Source of the DNA: Arion vulgaris
Lineage: Eukaryota > Mollusca > Gastropoda > Stylommatophora > Arionidae
Reading direction: 5' to 3'
Length of the DNA stretch: 64,000 nt
Assembly (NCBI GenBank): GCA_020796225.1
Contig: CM036767.1
Location: 28,553,253 to 28,617,252 of the forward strand
Under the pieces are notes generated by a model. That model did no database searches, was not told the origin of the DNA, and saw only the letters and a list, made by a program, of their open reading frames with translations. A program made the position numbers and the translations under genes. Positions 1 to 11,833 of the stretch are shown here, one piece after another (position 1 is the stretch's first letter; the number at the start of each line of letters is the position of its first letter).

Positions 1-108
1 TGTAGAATGTCCTTTGCAGAACGTCACCTTTTGTTCTTTATTTGTGTTGTGCCATAGTTTCTTCACGCTAACCACCCCTGAAATGTCATGGCTTGTCTCT
101 TTCTGATT

Positions 109-216
109 ACTTTTGTACAGTCTCCATTGTTAATTACTGATTGATTCAATCAATCAATTACTACTTTTGTACAGTCTCCATTGTTAATTACTGATTGATT
201 CAATCAATCAATTACT
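109..216. repeat. 54-bp exact tandem duplication
   Basis: Positions 109-162 and 163-216 are the same 54-bp unit. Each copy carries a TTGATT/AATCAATCAAT stretch resembling the 3' end of the S2 SINEs. Confidence 0.85.
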
Positions 217-334
217 GAGCCAAGATGTTTAAATAGATCTCCATGCACTAGTTAATATGGTGAGAGATAGTAACTTCAAAGGCTTAAGTAACAAAGGTGA
301 AAGGTCATTTCAATAAAAACAAAGTAGAGCTGAA

Positions 335-445
335 TACTTGAAGGGCCGAGAGAGGAGCAAGGAGCTACAGGAAACATCAGTATGTATACCCTTCAACACT
401 TGTTGGGGGAGACTGAGCACCTAGGGTAGATGTAGGCCAGAAATA
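335..445 (+). mobile_element. LINE-D 3' fragment, PECYD subfamily 2
   Basis: Conceptual reading ATGNISMYTLQHLLGETEHL matches the C-terminal module seen at 61950-62155 and, inverted, at 38240-38460. Short, degraded, no open frame. Confidence 0.55.
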
Positions 446-1053
446 AAGAACAGTCCAGACAAAGAAGCTTTCCAGAAAATGAAGGCTATTATGTGCAAGA
501 AAGCATCTGTTTGATTCATCAAGCTTTTTTATTCAATGCTACACAGTAGGCCTACTGACATATGGAAGCGAGTCGTGGATATTAAATAAACAACAAAATC
601 TTAAGAGACCGCGGAGATGTAGTTGTTTACATCTAAGAATTCCTTGGACTTCTAAAAACGACTAATGTCAACGGGCTGAAAGGTCTTCTTCCTTCGTTCT
701 CATACTCCCGCTGGTTATAGCAGAATGCAGTCCAAAGAATGGAATGCTTTCTGTTGCAGTTTTCAGAATGAGCTGTCATATCTGCACCTTTCGATCCGAC
801 TTCAGCAAAGTCTTTTTGGGGTACCGGTTAGTTTCTCCGCTTCACAAACAAACGTTTCTCAAATGTTTTTGGTCGTCCATTTTAAAAAAAAAATTTGTCA
901 CTCCTGTTGTTCGTTTGCTTGATAAAGGCCTTGTTGGTCGAAACGTTGCTGTATTTTGTCATTGTTTTTGTAATTTGTAAAACTACAGTACATTGTGATT
1001 ACGTGTTTTGCCAATCAAATAGTTTTACTGCAGTCTCATCTATTTTGTGATTA
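446..1053. other. Non-coding stretch
   Basis: Nothing convincing is seen. The open frames at 725-980 have poor composition, overlap each other and resemble no family I know. Confidence 0.5.
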
Positions 1054-1060
1054 TACGTTT

Positions 1061-1226
1061 CAGTGGTGGCTCGTGATCATTTTTGTTGGTGTGGCCAGGC
1101 AGAAATTTTCGGAAATATCATGGTTTCGGTTAGGATATATTTTAATGTGTAAAATAATAAATACACGTTACATCTTATTTTTGGTGGGGTCCGGCCCCAC
1201 TGGCCCTTAATAACGAGCCGTCACTG
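1061..1226. mobile_element. 166-bp hAT-like MITE, copy 1
   Basis: Terminal inverted repeats begin CAGTGGTGGCTCG and end CGAGCCGTCACTG. TACGTTT occurs at 1054-1060 and again at 1228-1234, one base beyond the right end, consistent with an 8-bp target duplication with one mismatch. A second copy of exactly the same length lies at 4284-4449. Too short to encode a transposase; hAT origin is inferred from the CAGTGGCGG-type ends and the duplication length. Confidence 0.75.
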
Positions 1227-1529
1227 GTACGTTTACATACATTGTGGTAGCCAGACGACTGCGCACATGACAATTGCACACATAGAGTACTGAATACGTG
1301 AAATAAAAGTAAACTTGCTATTTATGAAAACTCTTCAATTCAAGTACGAAACTAACTGTGGTTATTGACTTCAAGAAAGCATATAACATAGTGCACTTTT
1401 CTACATAGGTGCACTCTTTGTTAAACTCGAGAGTCCATTCTCTGATGATAAATTATCTAGTTGTTTCTTTGATGGAGAGAGCTACTCTACACTTAGATAA
1501 AATGGCAAACCTGCACGCGTATGTCATGG

Positions 1530-1945
1530 ATTATTCTCTCTCTCAATCGTTCTTTTTGGCCATTTTGATCATACTTATTGTGATATATAAACAGCCTTTG
1601 CCAATAACGTTTTTTACGTCACATCTTCAGTACCATTTGGAGCTCTGATACTTGTCCTTCGACGATGTGTTCGATTTCAACCAGCGTTTACTGGGTTCGC
1701 TCTCCGTCAGCCTTTGGCTGTCCCAGCCGACCTGCAAGGCAGCAAGATGCTATTTTCTTTTAGGGTAGCGACCCTTAGACGACCTAACCTCCCTGGTTGT
1801 TGAGCGTCATCGGCCCAGGTTACCTGTCTTTTTTTGGACTACTTGGTTTGCCTACCATCCAGTTTTGTGTACGGTTTGCTCCGCTAGCCTTCTTTGATTG
1901 TCCACAATCTAACTACAAGGCAGTAGTAATGGACTATTCAAAGGT
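1530..1945 (-). repeat. GC-rich repeat fragment (third copy of the 51-53 kb repeat)
   Basis: Its reverse complement matches the ends of the tandem copies at 51190-52563 and 52564-53660, including the stretch around tatatatcaca, the ggagctc and the tttgattg segments. Identity unknown. The open frames inside are not conserved between copies. Confidence 0.65.
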
Positions 1946-2207
1946 TCTCTGCGAATGCGTGTGTTACTCAACATCTGCATAGCAACAGTTGTCAAAATTC
2001 AACCCACCGTACATTGACTTTTGCGCACAACGATCAGTATAGTTTCGGATAAAAAAGAAATTGTTCAAAACATACAAGGAACAGTGCAGACAATCGTATT
2101 TTAGTCCGAGATCAGAACAATTAAATTCTGGAATGCCTATATGTTGTGGTGCTCATTGACCAACTACACAGTGAAGAACTCCTTGAAATCACATTTTCTT
2201 CTTCGAA

Positions 2208-2456
2208 CGCTCCATATCAACCACTTTTTAACCACTCTGTGTGACTTGTATGTGATCTGAACCTAAGAGCGATTGTACGTTGTGCCACTTATGCGCCTAC
2301 AAGTAGACCAGCACATCCGATTTATGCGATGCTTTTTATTTACTAGGTACCATCCCTAGGGCTTACGCCAGTCGCCTCGTACGACATGCATTGTAGGTTG
2401 CAGTGGTACTATTCTTTGCTTCCTTGCGGGCCCCGGCACCACACGGGCGCCCTTTT
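2208..2456 (-). mobile_element. H-SINE type 1
   Basis: Read on the - strand: shared head (CGCCCGTGTGGTGCCGGGG...) near 2456, a type 1 body, and a gaagaa tail near 2208. Same element as at 10108, 12967, 15046 and 21180. Confidence 0.7.
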
Positions 2457-2615
2457 CTGTCAAGTCAGAAGATCTGGTATCCCACGATGAAAAACCTGTG
2501 GCTGCTATTGACGTGTCAATAGAAGACGTCGAGTCATTAAACCTACTTGGGCAATATATTGCATATGCGAGTGAGAAAAAAAGGCAGATGTTAAAGAAAG
2601 AATCATAAAGGCGCA

Positions 2616-3085
2616 AATAGCATTTCTACAATTCAGTAATGTATGGCCAACACTATGTTACCAGTGTCAAACATGGTCAATAGCAGCAGCTAATGAGCGG
2701 AAAATCATAGCGACGGAGATGAGATGTCTTAGAAGAGCTGCAAGTGTGACAATAAGAGACAAAATTAGAGAAAAATAAGAAACAGAAGACTGGATGTGAA
2801 ACCAGTCATGCAATTCATAAAAGAACAACAATGGTTTGAACAAATGACAAGAATGCTCTAGTATCGCCTACCACAGAGAGCCACATAGAGAAAGTATAAC
2901 GAGTTTGTACTTTTTCTGTGAAGCAAGAGGAAGACTACGCAAAAGATGGAGCGACGGCATCAATAGCAGCCTTACGAAAATTAATATCAGCTTACAAAGT
3001 GCCTTAAAACAAGCACACACAAGATCACTACGTCCCCCAACACTTCTATAAAGAAGTAAATGGTGGAAGAGAAGAAGTAATGTAT
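2616..3085 (+). mobile_element. LINE-C 3' fragment
   Basis: Conceptual reading WPTLCYQCQTWSIAAANERK and EMRCLRRAASVTIRDKIRE matches the LINE-C copy on the other strand at 44033-44260. It ends in the family 3' sequence aagtaaatggtggaagagaag. Stops and frameshifts are present. Confidence 0.8.
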
Positions 3086-3106
3086 GGAGGTCCTAGATTA
3101 CTAGAT

Positions 3107-3545
3107 CATTAACACCAAGATACGGCTATTCAACTCTAATGTGAAAACAGTTCTCTTGTATGCATCACAAACATGGAGAACTACGATGCAGACTAGCAAC
3201 AAAATGCAGGTATTTATAGTTGCATGAGAAAGATTTTACGCATACATTGGCCAATAATAATTAGTAATAAAGAGTTATGGTACTGAACCAAACAAAGAGC
3301 TCCATAGGAAGGAATCCGCACGATAAAATATAGATAGAATAAACTCACGGGGAGTAAGCCAACCCAATAACATTGTGAGGAGTGCATGAACTGGAGTTCA
3401 CATGACAAAGGAACAAATGGAGAAGAAAACTTGACAAAGACATCAAAGAAAGAATAAGGACCTCAGCTGAGGAGACATGGATAAGGCTGCCCAGAATAGG
3501 ACTAGTTGGAGGACAATAATTGATGACCTATACTCACAATGGCAT
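3107..3545 (+). mobile_element. LINE-A-like 3' fragment
   Basis: Reads TKIRLFNSNVKTVLLYASQT then WRTTMQTSNKMQVF, parallel to KIRIFNSNVKAVLLYGSETW in the long LINE-A copy at 48.85 kb. Downstream, degraded K-R-rich and LPRIGL-like text represents the C terminus. No intact frame. Confidence 0.75.
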
Positions 3546-4283
3546 AGTATTGTATAGTGAGATGTGTTTCCACATCAATTTGATCTTTATACAAGCGCTT
3601 TGTGGAGGGAACGTTCGTTCTGGACGCGTTCTGCGTTGCACTGTCTTTCTTTCTTTCTTTCTTTCTTTCTCGAATCATGTTTGCCTCACAGCGTCAGGTC
3701 AAGAAGAGATTTCTAAAACGGGCCCTTGTATGCGCTTAGCATATTAAATTGTCATGGTTTTTGGCCATTGATCATTTCCAATTCTCTCCGTGCCTTGATT
3801 CCACAGTACAAAGGAAGGTCACCACTAGTTTTCCTGGTTGGACAGTTTCGGAGGAATCATTAAGAGAATTATGTTTCACGTTTATGTTAGGCACAATGCA
3901 TGCTATTTCAATATGCCTTTCTGTCAAGTTAGTCTTCCTAATCCTTTCGCTATCAGGAGTCTGACCGCAAGGCAGCAGTTGTTTGTTGTGCAAGTTGTCT
4001 CTCGTATGAAACTTATCTTTCAGAGCTAACAAGTATTCCATACTCGGAATTGTATAGCGTTTTCTATCTTCTGTGTGGATTGTCAAGCATGACTATCGTA
4101 CCTCTTCTGCATATATGTTGCAGGGTTTACTCAGTGACCTTAGTTCTTACAGGGTGGTTTCTCTGTGCATGTCCTCGGTTGAAATTTGGGGTATGTCCAA
4201 ACGCAGGTGAATCCAATATTTCGGCACCTAACATGGTGGTGTGCTCTTCTGAAGTGTTTCTGTAGTGTACTCATCCATATACT
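3546..4283. other. Non-coding stretch with a (TTCT) microsatellite
   Basis: A short TTTC/TTCT run is at 3644-3671. The overlapping open frames on both strands at 3772-4086 have no recognisable family and are unlikely to be genes. Confidence 0.5.
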
Positions 4284-4449
4284 CAGTGGCGGCTTGGGCT
4301 CAGTTTTGTTGGTGGGGCTAGACTGTTTTTTCCGGATAAAACATGGTTTTTGGTTGCTATATTTTAATTTAAAAAATAATAAAAACACGTCATACCTTAT
4401 TTTTAAAGGGGGCCCGGCCTCACTGGCCCTTAATGACGAGCCGCCACTG
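4284..4449. mobile_element. 166-bp hAT-like MITE, copy 2
   Basis: Starts CAGTGGCGGCTTG, ends CGAGCCGCCACTG. ATATACT flanks it at 4277-4283 and 4451-4457, again with one extra base on the right. Same length and interior as the copy at 1061. Confidence 0.8.
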
Positions 4450-4904
4450 TATATACTATAGTTTTTACTCCGTGTATCAGAGGTACATATTATTTAACGC
4501 GCGCGGGTTATTAGTTGTTATCCAGATCTGTGTCTAAAAAAAAATAGGGATCATGACAAGAAGGTACGGCTGACTTGGTTATAGATGCATGAATTTCTCA
4601 AATATTGGATTTAGCTATAGCAACATTTACTCTCATATTGTTAATTTGAGAAAGAACCACGAAAAATAATCATAAAGACAGCGATATATCAACCTTATTT
4701 CAGTCAAAAAAGCACACAATAATACATTACAACTAGATGAGGTAAATTTACAATTATATACTATTCACGCTATTATAAGAGATCACAAAAGGTGGCAAAT
4801 GTTGCTGATGTTTAATGAGAATTAGATGTTTGGAGTACATCATGACAAAAGTCAGAGTTAATGAGAGAATAAAATATAATTAGTGGACGACAAGGAAACA
4901 TAAT

Positions 4905-5290
4905 AATGAACAGAAAACTACAATGTATGGAAGAGGTGTGGTTTTACAGAAGAAGGATGAGAATCTCATGGACTGCTCATGCTAGAATGACGAATGTGGA
5001 GGTGTTGAAAGTAGCCAAGACACAGAGAAGACTTAATGTCAATATAAGATAGAGACAGTCATTATTTTTGGAACATGTGATGAGAATGGCAGGTTTGGAA
5101 CACATTGTGACAACCGGTAAAATCGAATGGAGACAAAACGGAGAAAGAATATATTAGACCGCCTGGCTTATGGCATGGAAGAGCGTCAACATCTGATATG
5201 ATAGCAAATACCAGGGACCTACATTTGTGGAGATCCATGATCGCATACGCCAGTCGGCACCTGATGATAGAAGAAATACATATTTGGTTA
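4905..5290 (+). mobile_element. LINE 3' fragment (RRMRISWTAH family)
   Basis: Conceptual text MEEVWFYRRRMRISWTAHAR, then EHVMRMAGLEHIVTTGKIEW and RQSAPDD, is the C-terminal end of a LINE family familiar from invertebrates. Interrupted by stops. The same tail recurs at 13740-13900 and, inverted, near 36140-36195. Confidence 0.7.
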
Positions 5291-5450
5291 ACTAGATAAG
5301 AATAAACGAAGATTCTTGCTCCTCTGCACTAGCATACACGACCACGTGAGAGATAAATTTTGGCATGCTCCTAAAGTTTAATTAACATATTTTATCCTTA
5401 GCCTTGCAAGCTTGCTACTTGTTTATTATTTGGAGTTGGCCGATCATGAT

Positions 5451-5474
5451 CCGGAAGTTTTGGCAGTGACGTCA
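5451..5474 (+). promoter_or_regulatory. ETS-type and CRE-type sites just 5' of the start codon
   Basis: CCGGAAGT (5451-5458) matches the ETS consensus, and TGACGTCA (5467-5474) is a perfect CREB/ATF palindrome, 21 bases before the ATG. No TATA box is evident. Paired ETS and CRE sites are common in TATA-less animal promoters, so this may be the core promoter or 5' UTR start. Function is inferred from motif matches only. Confidence 0.45.
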
Positions 5475-5495
5475 GGAGTGGTTTAGTTGTCGAAA

Positions 5496-5957
5496 ATGGC
5501 CGACACGATGCTGTCTTGTTGTGTTAGTGAGCATGAAAAGCGTCAGAAAATTAATAGTAGGGACATTGATAGGAAACTTAATAAAGAAAGGCTAACATTC
5601 AGACGGACAGTTAGAGTACTTCTATTAGGTGCTGGTGAAAGCGGGAAAAGTACATTTCTTAAACAAATGAGAATCATTCATGGACAGGAGTTTGGTGAGG
5701 AACAAGTACGAGAGTTTAGAACTATTATTTACAACAATATTCTGAAAGGTATGAGAGTACTTATTGACGCCAGACAAAAACTCAGCATACCATGGGGAGA
5801 TGAGACGTGTACAAAAGACGCATCGGAAGTGTTTGACTTTAACGGCAGTTCCAAGTTAGATCATGTAATGTTTTGTAATTTTGTTGATTCTTTGAAGAGA
5901 TTGTGGGTAGATAAGGGAATTATCTCTGCATTTGATCGAAGACGAGAGTTTCAGCTG
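5496..5957 (+). CDS. GNA12/13: G-alpha-12/13 exon 1 (residues 1-154)
   Basis: Starts at ATG 5496 in good context (A at -3, G at +4); an in-frame TAG at 5484-5486 lies just upstream, so this is the first possible Met of the frame. It encodes MADTMLSCCVSEHEKRQK, then the P-loop GAGESGKS at residues 45-52, the KQMRIIHGQ helix, and most of the helical domain including KGMRVLIDARQKLSIPWGD and DRRREFQL. There is no Gly2 for myristoylation, as expected for G12/13; Cys8 and Cys9 are likely palmitoylation sites (inference from the family). The exon ends CTG|gtaagt at 5957. Without splicing the frame would run only to a stop a few codons into the intron. Confidence 0.97.
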
Positions 5958-7140
5958 GTAAGTTAGTAAGTATAATTAATAGTATTGAATGGGCTATCAC
6001 TTAGTTTAGCTTGAACACAAAATATTGCTTTTGTGATACCAAATGAGAAATTTTTATGTTTTGTTTCAGTCAGCATTGTTATTTAATTAATATAAAAATA
6101 TTACACAATTTAAATTTGATTGTTGCTTGGGGCATGACATGGATTTGGATACCATCAATTAAGTAAGGCAGACTCCAAGCCATGCATAGAATGATGGTAA
6201 TCATAAAACTCAATTTATGGAGCAGATGAGAGTACTAGAAAGGTTATATAGTATTGTATAGAAGTGAGAATAGTCGTAGAAGATGGCATTTACGAGTTCA
6301 ATGATTGCACTTATGAGTTCTTCTTTTTCATCACACTGCTACCACACTCCACAGTAACTTGAGTAACCACTGACTACTGGGTTGTTGCCCAATGTCATGG
6401 TTTTCTGTTTTTGTCTTGCGCTGTTCTGATGGCTTTGGTGATTATTATTTTTGCTCTTTGACAGGATTCTGCTATGCCACCTGTAATAGTGTATCAGGAT
6501 CAGGTACCAGGACCAGGTATCACTGTTCCCCAAACCCAAGGTATTAGCTAACAGACTAGACAGGTAGTTTAGATAGATAAGTTTGTAGAAATGAGATAGG
6601 TTGAGAACATAGTGTTTGCACACCAAAGCTGCCCACTACGAGCAGATAGCAACACTAGAACGAGACATTGACGTAGTGAAACTAGTTGACGTAGATTTGT
6701 TAGTACTGCCTAGCGACGTAGTAGATTTGTTAGTACTATCTAGCGACGTAGTGACAACAAATGAGAACGACATAAACACTACTGCTGGACAGACATGTTT
6801 TGTCAACAAGTACCATCAATAAAAACATGTTATGCACTGAGTTTATATCTTTAACATCTTGTACAGAAGTGTTCATCATCGGCCATCATTAGCTAATAAT
6901 CCTGTGTCCTAGATTCAATAAAACCACAACTCATCAGTAGTAGTGACAGTACGATCAAAGAAACATCAGCCCTACTACACATCTAACCATCTTTTTTGTG
7001 GTCTTCCTCTCCCCTTCTTTCCTGATGTTCTGTTGTAGAAGACTGTATACTGTGGAGTTTGGATGCATTCTTATTAAGTGACCAAACCACTTCATTCTTT
7101 GTTTCTCAATGTAATTCAACAATTTTCTGTGCCAACTGTG
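5958..7140. other. Start of intron 1, no gene
   Basis: Contains a 30-bp direct duplication of gtagatttgttagtact-type units at about 6690-6750 and otherwise nothing recognisable. Confidence 0.6.
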
Positions 7141-7149
7141 AGAGTCATA

Positions 7150-8940
7150 ACATTAACAGGCAGCATGTATACAGCATGGGAAAAGGCAGCTAAGACTGGA
7201 AACAGTAAAATGCTATACAACACACTAAAACAACTTACTGGAACATTTGTTTCAAAGGGTGGCCCAATCAAGAGTAAAGATGGTAAAGTTCTAACATCAG
7301 ATACCGAGCAGAAGAAAATATGGGCAGAACATTTTGAAGAAATATTAAATAGACCTGATCCACCAGTACTACTCAAGTTTAACGAAGAGGCAAGAATCAG
7401 CTCCCTACCAATTAACGAAGAAATGATAAGTGTAGCTGAAGTCAAGGAGGCAATCAATTCCTTGATAAACAATAAGGCAGCGGGTGATGACAACATTACT
7501 GCAGAAATGCTCAAAGCGGCTGATGATACAACTATTAGCCAGGTGCAAGAACTATTTAATAAAGTATGGGAAGAAGAAACTGTCCCAGATCAATGGAAGA
7601 AGGAATAATTGTTAAGATCCCCAAAAAGGTGATCTCAAAGATTGCAACAACTGGAGAGGGATCACCCTATTATCAGTAATGACCAAGACTTTCTGCAAAA
7701 TCATTCTTAATAGAATCAAAGAAGCAGTGGACACAACCCTGAGAGAAGAACAAGCTGGTTTTAGACCTGGGAGAAGCTGCTTAGACCAAATAATTACCCT
7801 ACGACTAATTTGGAGGAACATTGAGAAGCAACAACCACTCATACTAAATTTAATCGATTTTAAAAAGCCTTTGATAGTCTACACAGAATCTCTCTGTGGA
7901 ATATTCTGAGATGCTATGGAATACCAGACAAAATAATAAACATTATAAAGAGCCTCTATGATGGTTCACAGTGTGCAGTTCGCACTGATGGTGGACACAG
8001 CGACTGGTTTATGGTTGAAACCGGAGTAAAGCAAGGCTGTATTCTATCTCCGCTATTGTTTGGAGTGGCCATTGACTGGGTGAAGCGAAAATGTTGCAGA
8101 GGCGAAACTGGCATCGATTAGGTAGAAAATAGTCAACTAGAAGATTTGGATTTTGCAGATGATATTGCCTTGTTAAGTAGAAACAACCAAGATATGCAAA
8201 GAAAAACAGACAACTTGTCATCTATAGCATCAAAAGTTGGACTGCAGATAAGCTATGAAAAAAAAAATATAATGAAGACACCTATGGCAAGTAATGCAGA
8301 TATCACACTGGAATCTAAAATGATAAAAATAACAGAGCAGTTCACCTATTTGGGTAGCAATTTTGATTGCACAGGAAATGTTAAAAAGAAATTATGATAC
8401 GAATTGGCAAAGCAACATCAGCTTTTAAAAGTCTAAATAAAATATGGAACTGCAAGTTATATAGTATTAAAACTAAATTACAATTTTCAATTCAAATGTT
8501 GTATCAATCCTAACATATGCCAGCGAGAGTTGGAAAATGACTAAAGATATAGAAAGCAAGTTGAATGTATTTGAAAATAGATGTCTGCAAAAATAATGAA
8601 TATAAAATGGAACGAATTCAGGAGAAGTGATGAAATCAGAGACATGTCTGGTCAACCACTAGTGACAACTGTTATAAGAAAGAGAAGATGGAGATATGTT
8701 GGGCATACCTTGAGGAGAAATGATCAACGAATATCAAAGCAGGCATTGAAGTGGGATGCAAAGGGTTCAAGAAAGAGAGGTCGACCTAAGGAGACCCTGA
8801 AGCGAACTTTGCTGAGAGAGGCAGGAAATATCGGTCTCAGTTCCATGGAGGAGATTGAGCGAGTTGCCCAGGATAGAGCGGTATGGAGAAATTACTTGCA
8901 GGCCCTATGTAACGATAACGGTACGAGAGGAATTATTATT
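7150..8940 (+). mobile_element. LINE-B, degraded reverse transcriptase copy
   Basis: 5'-truncated non-LTR retrotransposon. The linker before the RT reads TAWEKAAKTGNSKMLYNTLK and HFEEILNRPDPP; RT blocks include LREEQAGFRPGRSCLDQI, ETGVKQGCILSPLLFGVAID and LDFADDIALLSR with the catalytic FADD at 8151-8162. The C terminus ends with RRWRYVGHTLRRND, KGSRKRGRPKETLKRTLL and AQDRAVWRNYLQALC. Frameshifts or stops interrupt it near 7605, 7870-7910, 8120, 8395 and 8400-8580, so it is not active. No endonuclease domain is seen, consistent with 5' truncation. Confidence 0.88.
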
Positions 8941-9255
8941 TTATTATTATGTATACAACACCCATTGCAAAACTAGAAATAATCACATACAACATATATT
9001 CATCCAATAGAAGATAGGAGCAAGACTAACAAAATATCTAAAAATTCAGAAGGTTGGCAGATCCCTTGATGTACCAGATAATAAAATACTTTGAAGGGGG
9101 GTATCTAAAATGATGACACTTTGCAGAAACAAGGAAAAGAAATATGAGAGGTTATTTTGTGTTAGTAATTGCCAGACAAAATTACATGCCAATTACCAGT
9201 ATCATTCTTGTCATTTCAGAATGTCATATATTAGAAATTATGCTACAATTGTCAG

Positions 9256-9775
9256 CGAACATCAGCTTTTACTTTTAAAAGTCTAAATAAAATATGGAAC
9301 TGCAAGTTATAAAGTATTAAAACTGAATTATGAATTTTCAATTCAAATGTTGTATCTATCCTAACATGCCAGCGAGAGTTGGAAAATGACTAAAGATATA
9401 GACAGCAGGTTGAATGCATTTGAAAATAGATGTCTGCAAAAATAATGAACATAAAATGGAAAGAATTCAGGAGAAGTGATAAAATCAAAGAAATGTCTGG
9501 TCAACCACTAGTAACTGTTATAAGAAGGAGAAGGTGGAGATATGTTGGACACACCTTGAGAAGAAGTGATCAAAGCAGGCATTGAAGTGGGATGCAAAGG
9601 GTTCAAGAAAGAAAGGACGGCCGAGGGAGACCCTGAAGTGAACTTTGCTGAGAGAGGCACAAAATATCGGTCTCAGTTCCATGGAGGAGATTGAGCGAGT
9701 TGCCCAGAATAGAGCGGTATGAAGAAATTGCTTGCAGGTCCTATGTTACATATAGCGGTACAAGAGGTTTTTTAT
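9256..9775 (+). mobile_element. LINE-B 3' fragment, second copy
   Basis: Repeats the last ~510 bp of the copy that ends at 8940, in the same orientation, with small deletions and substitutions, and ends in a similar TTTTATT-rich tail. Its 5' edge falls within the RT C-terminal region. Confidence 0.85.
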
Positions 9776-10107
9776 TTTTATTATATCCATATATCAACAT
9801 TCTTAGCCTGAACACTGTTTTATTAAAACAAACTTTCTGAAAATTTACACTGGATATCTGAAGTTGATAAAATATTCTTTTTAAAGGAGTCATTTATTGT
9901 GTTACATTTATTACTTTATTTTCATCATGGCACTAATGCTATTAAAACTAACTCACAATGTAAGTAAAATATTATTTTAGTGCCATGTTTTGAAACTCAG
10001 TTGTGCTAGTCGGTGCAGTACATGATCCACTACTAAGAGAATTTTGTCAGCCATTTTGCTGTGCAGCTTAGTATGTTAGCACATATCAGTGGGCCGTCTT
10101 TGCAGAC
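9776..10107. other. Non-coding AT-rich stretch
   Basis: No gene or repeat recognised. Confidence 0.5.
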
Positions 10108-10335
10108 TTCTTAGAACGCTCCATAGCGACCACTTGTTAAACCACTCTTTGTGATTTTATGTGATCTGAGACTAAGAGCAATTGTATATTGTGTCAGTTA
10201 TGCGCCTACAAGTAGGCAAGCACATCTGATTTCTGCTACACTTTTTAATTTACTAGAGTAGCTCCCCATGGCCATTACCTCAGTCACCTCTTACGACATG
10301 CAGTGTTACTTTTCTTTGCTCCCTTGGAGCACCAC
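10108..10335 (-). mobile_element. H-SINE type 1, degraded
   Basis: Matches the 15046-15303 copy with several changes; the head end is eroded (cccttggagcaccacaaacg). Confidence 0.6.
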
Positions 10336-10504
10336 AAACGCAATTTGTGCAGACGATAGTGTGTTGACTGTTTAGTTGTGTTCTAAACGGACAAAAACTG
10401 TAATCCATGGTAATGAAGCATGTGGCTAGCGAGATCAGTTTGCACCATCTTACTCAATGAATGTATGTCTATATGTATGTGTGTCTGTATGTGTGCCTAA
10501 TCGC

Positions 10505-11325
10505 TTCATGCACTCTGTATGTCTTGTCCATGTAATCTCATCTTCATGCTTTCCGTTTGTCCTGTCCATGTAATCTCATCTTCATGCTTTCCATTTGTCT
10601 TGTCCATGTAATCTCATCTTCATGCTTTCTGTTTGTCTTGTCCATGTAATCTCATCTTCATGCTTTCCGTTTGTCTTGTCCATGTAATCTCATCTTCATG
10701 CTCTCCATATCTTGTCATGTAATCTCATCTTCATGCTTTCCGTTTGTCCTGTCCATGTAATCTCAACTTCATGCTCTCCATATCTTGTACATGTAATCTC
10801 ATCTTCATGCTTTCCGTTTGTCCTGTCCATGTAATCTCAACTTCATGCTCTCCATATCTTGTACATGTAATCTCATCTTCATGCTTTCCATTTGTCTTGT
10901 CCATGTAATCTCATCTTCATGTTCATATCATGTCCATGTAATCTTATCTTCATGCTCTCTGCGACTTGTCCATGTAATCTCATCTTCATGCTCTCCATAT
11001 CATGTCCATGTAATCTTATCTTCATGCTCTCTGCGACTTGTCCATGTAATCTCATCTTCATGCTCTCCATATTTTGTCCATGTAATCTTATCATGCTCTC
11101 CATATCTTGTCCATGTAATCTTGTCTTCATGCTCTCCATATCTTGTCCATGTAACCTTATCTTCATGCTCTCTGTGACTTGTCCATGTAATCTCATCTTC
11201 ATGCTCTCCATATCTTGTCCATGTAATCTTATCTTCATGCTCTCTGTATGCCTTGTCCATGTAATCTCATCTTCATGCACTCTGTGACTTGTCCATGTAA
11301 TCTCAACTTCATTTTCTACTCTGTC
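10505..11325. repeat. 36-38-bp minisatellite, about 22 units
   Basis: Unit tgtccatgtaatctcatctt plus catgct and a variable 10-12 nt. Early units are 38 bp (starts at 10525, 10563, 10601), later units 36 bp. The 36-bp units stay open in several frames on both strands, giving Cys-rich or His/Glu-rich pseudo-peptides; these are by-products of the repeat length. Confidence 0.93.
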
Positions 11326-11833
11326 AGTAGGTATACCTTCCATCAGTTAGTTTATCTAATGTCACCTCTCTACATGTTCCTTGGTTGACACACATAATCG
11401 TTTCATGTACTGAAAGATTGATCCTCTCTGTGAACTGTATATCACATATGTCATCACTTCCATATTCTGTGTTGCTGAGTAGTTACATACATGTTGGCTG
11501 CTCGCTTGAATGTCGTTCTGAAGTTCCGAACTATTTCCTGCTGCTCAGTTTTTAAAATATAACTTCAATCTAATTGTTTTATTTTTGGTATGTGAGTTTT
11601 TACATTTTCCTTCTTCTTTTGTCAGCACACTGTTACTGCTGGGTTGTTAGCATAGAGTGGTGGTTTTATGTGTTTGTCTTGCGCTTTTCTCTGGTGACTT
11701 GTGTGATGGTTTTCTTAGTCCCCTGGCAGAATTCAACTACGTTATCTATCCACATTTCTCTCACCTTCCTTTCTTGCTACATTTTCCTTGAAATTTTAAA
11801 ATTTATGTTTTACTTGATTTATTGATATATCAT

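Noticed and set aside
5487..5495. Upstream TTG as the G-alpha start
   Set aside because: The ATG nine bases downstream has good context, and an in-frame TAG lies directly before the TTG; animal G-alpha proteins start at ATG.
10505..11325. CRISPR-like array
   Set aside because: Repeats are contiguous with no unique spacers, and the genome is animal.
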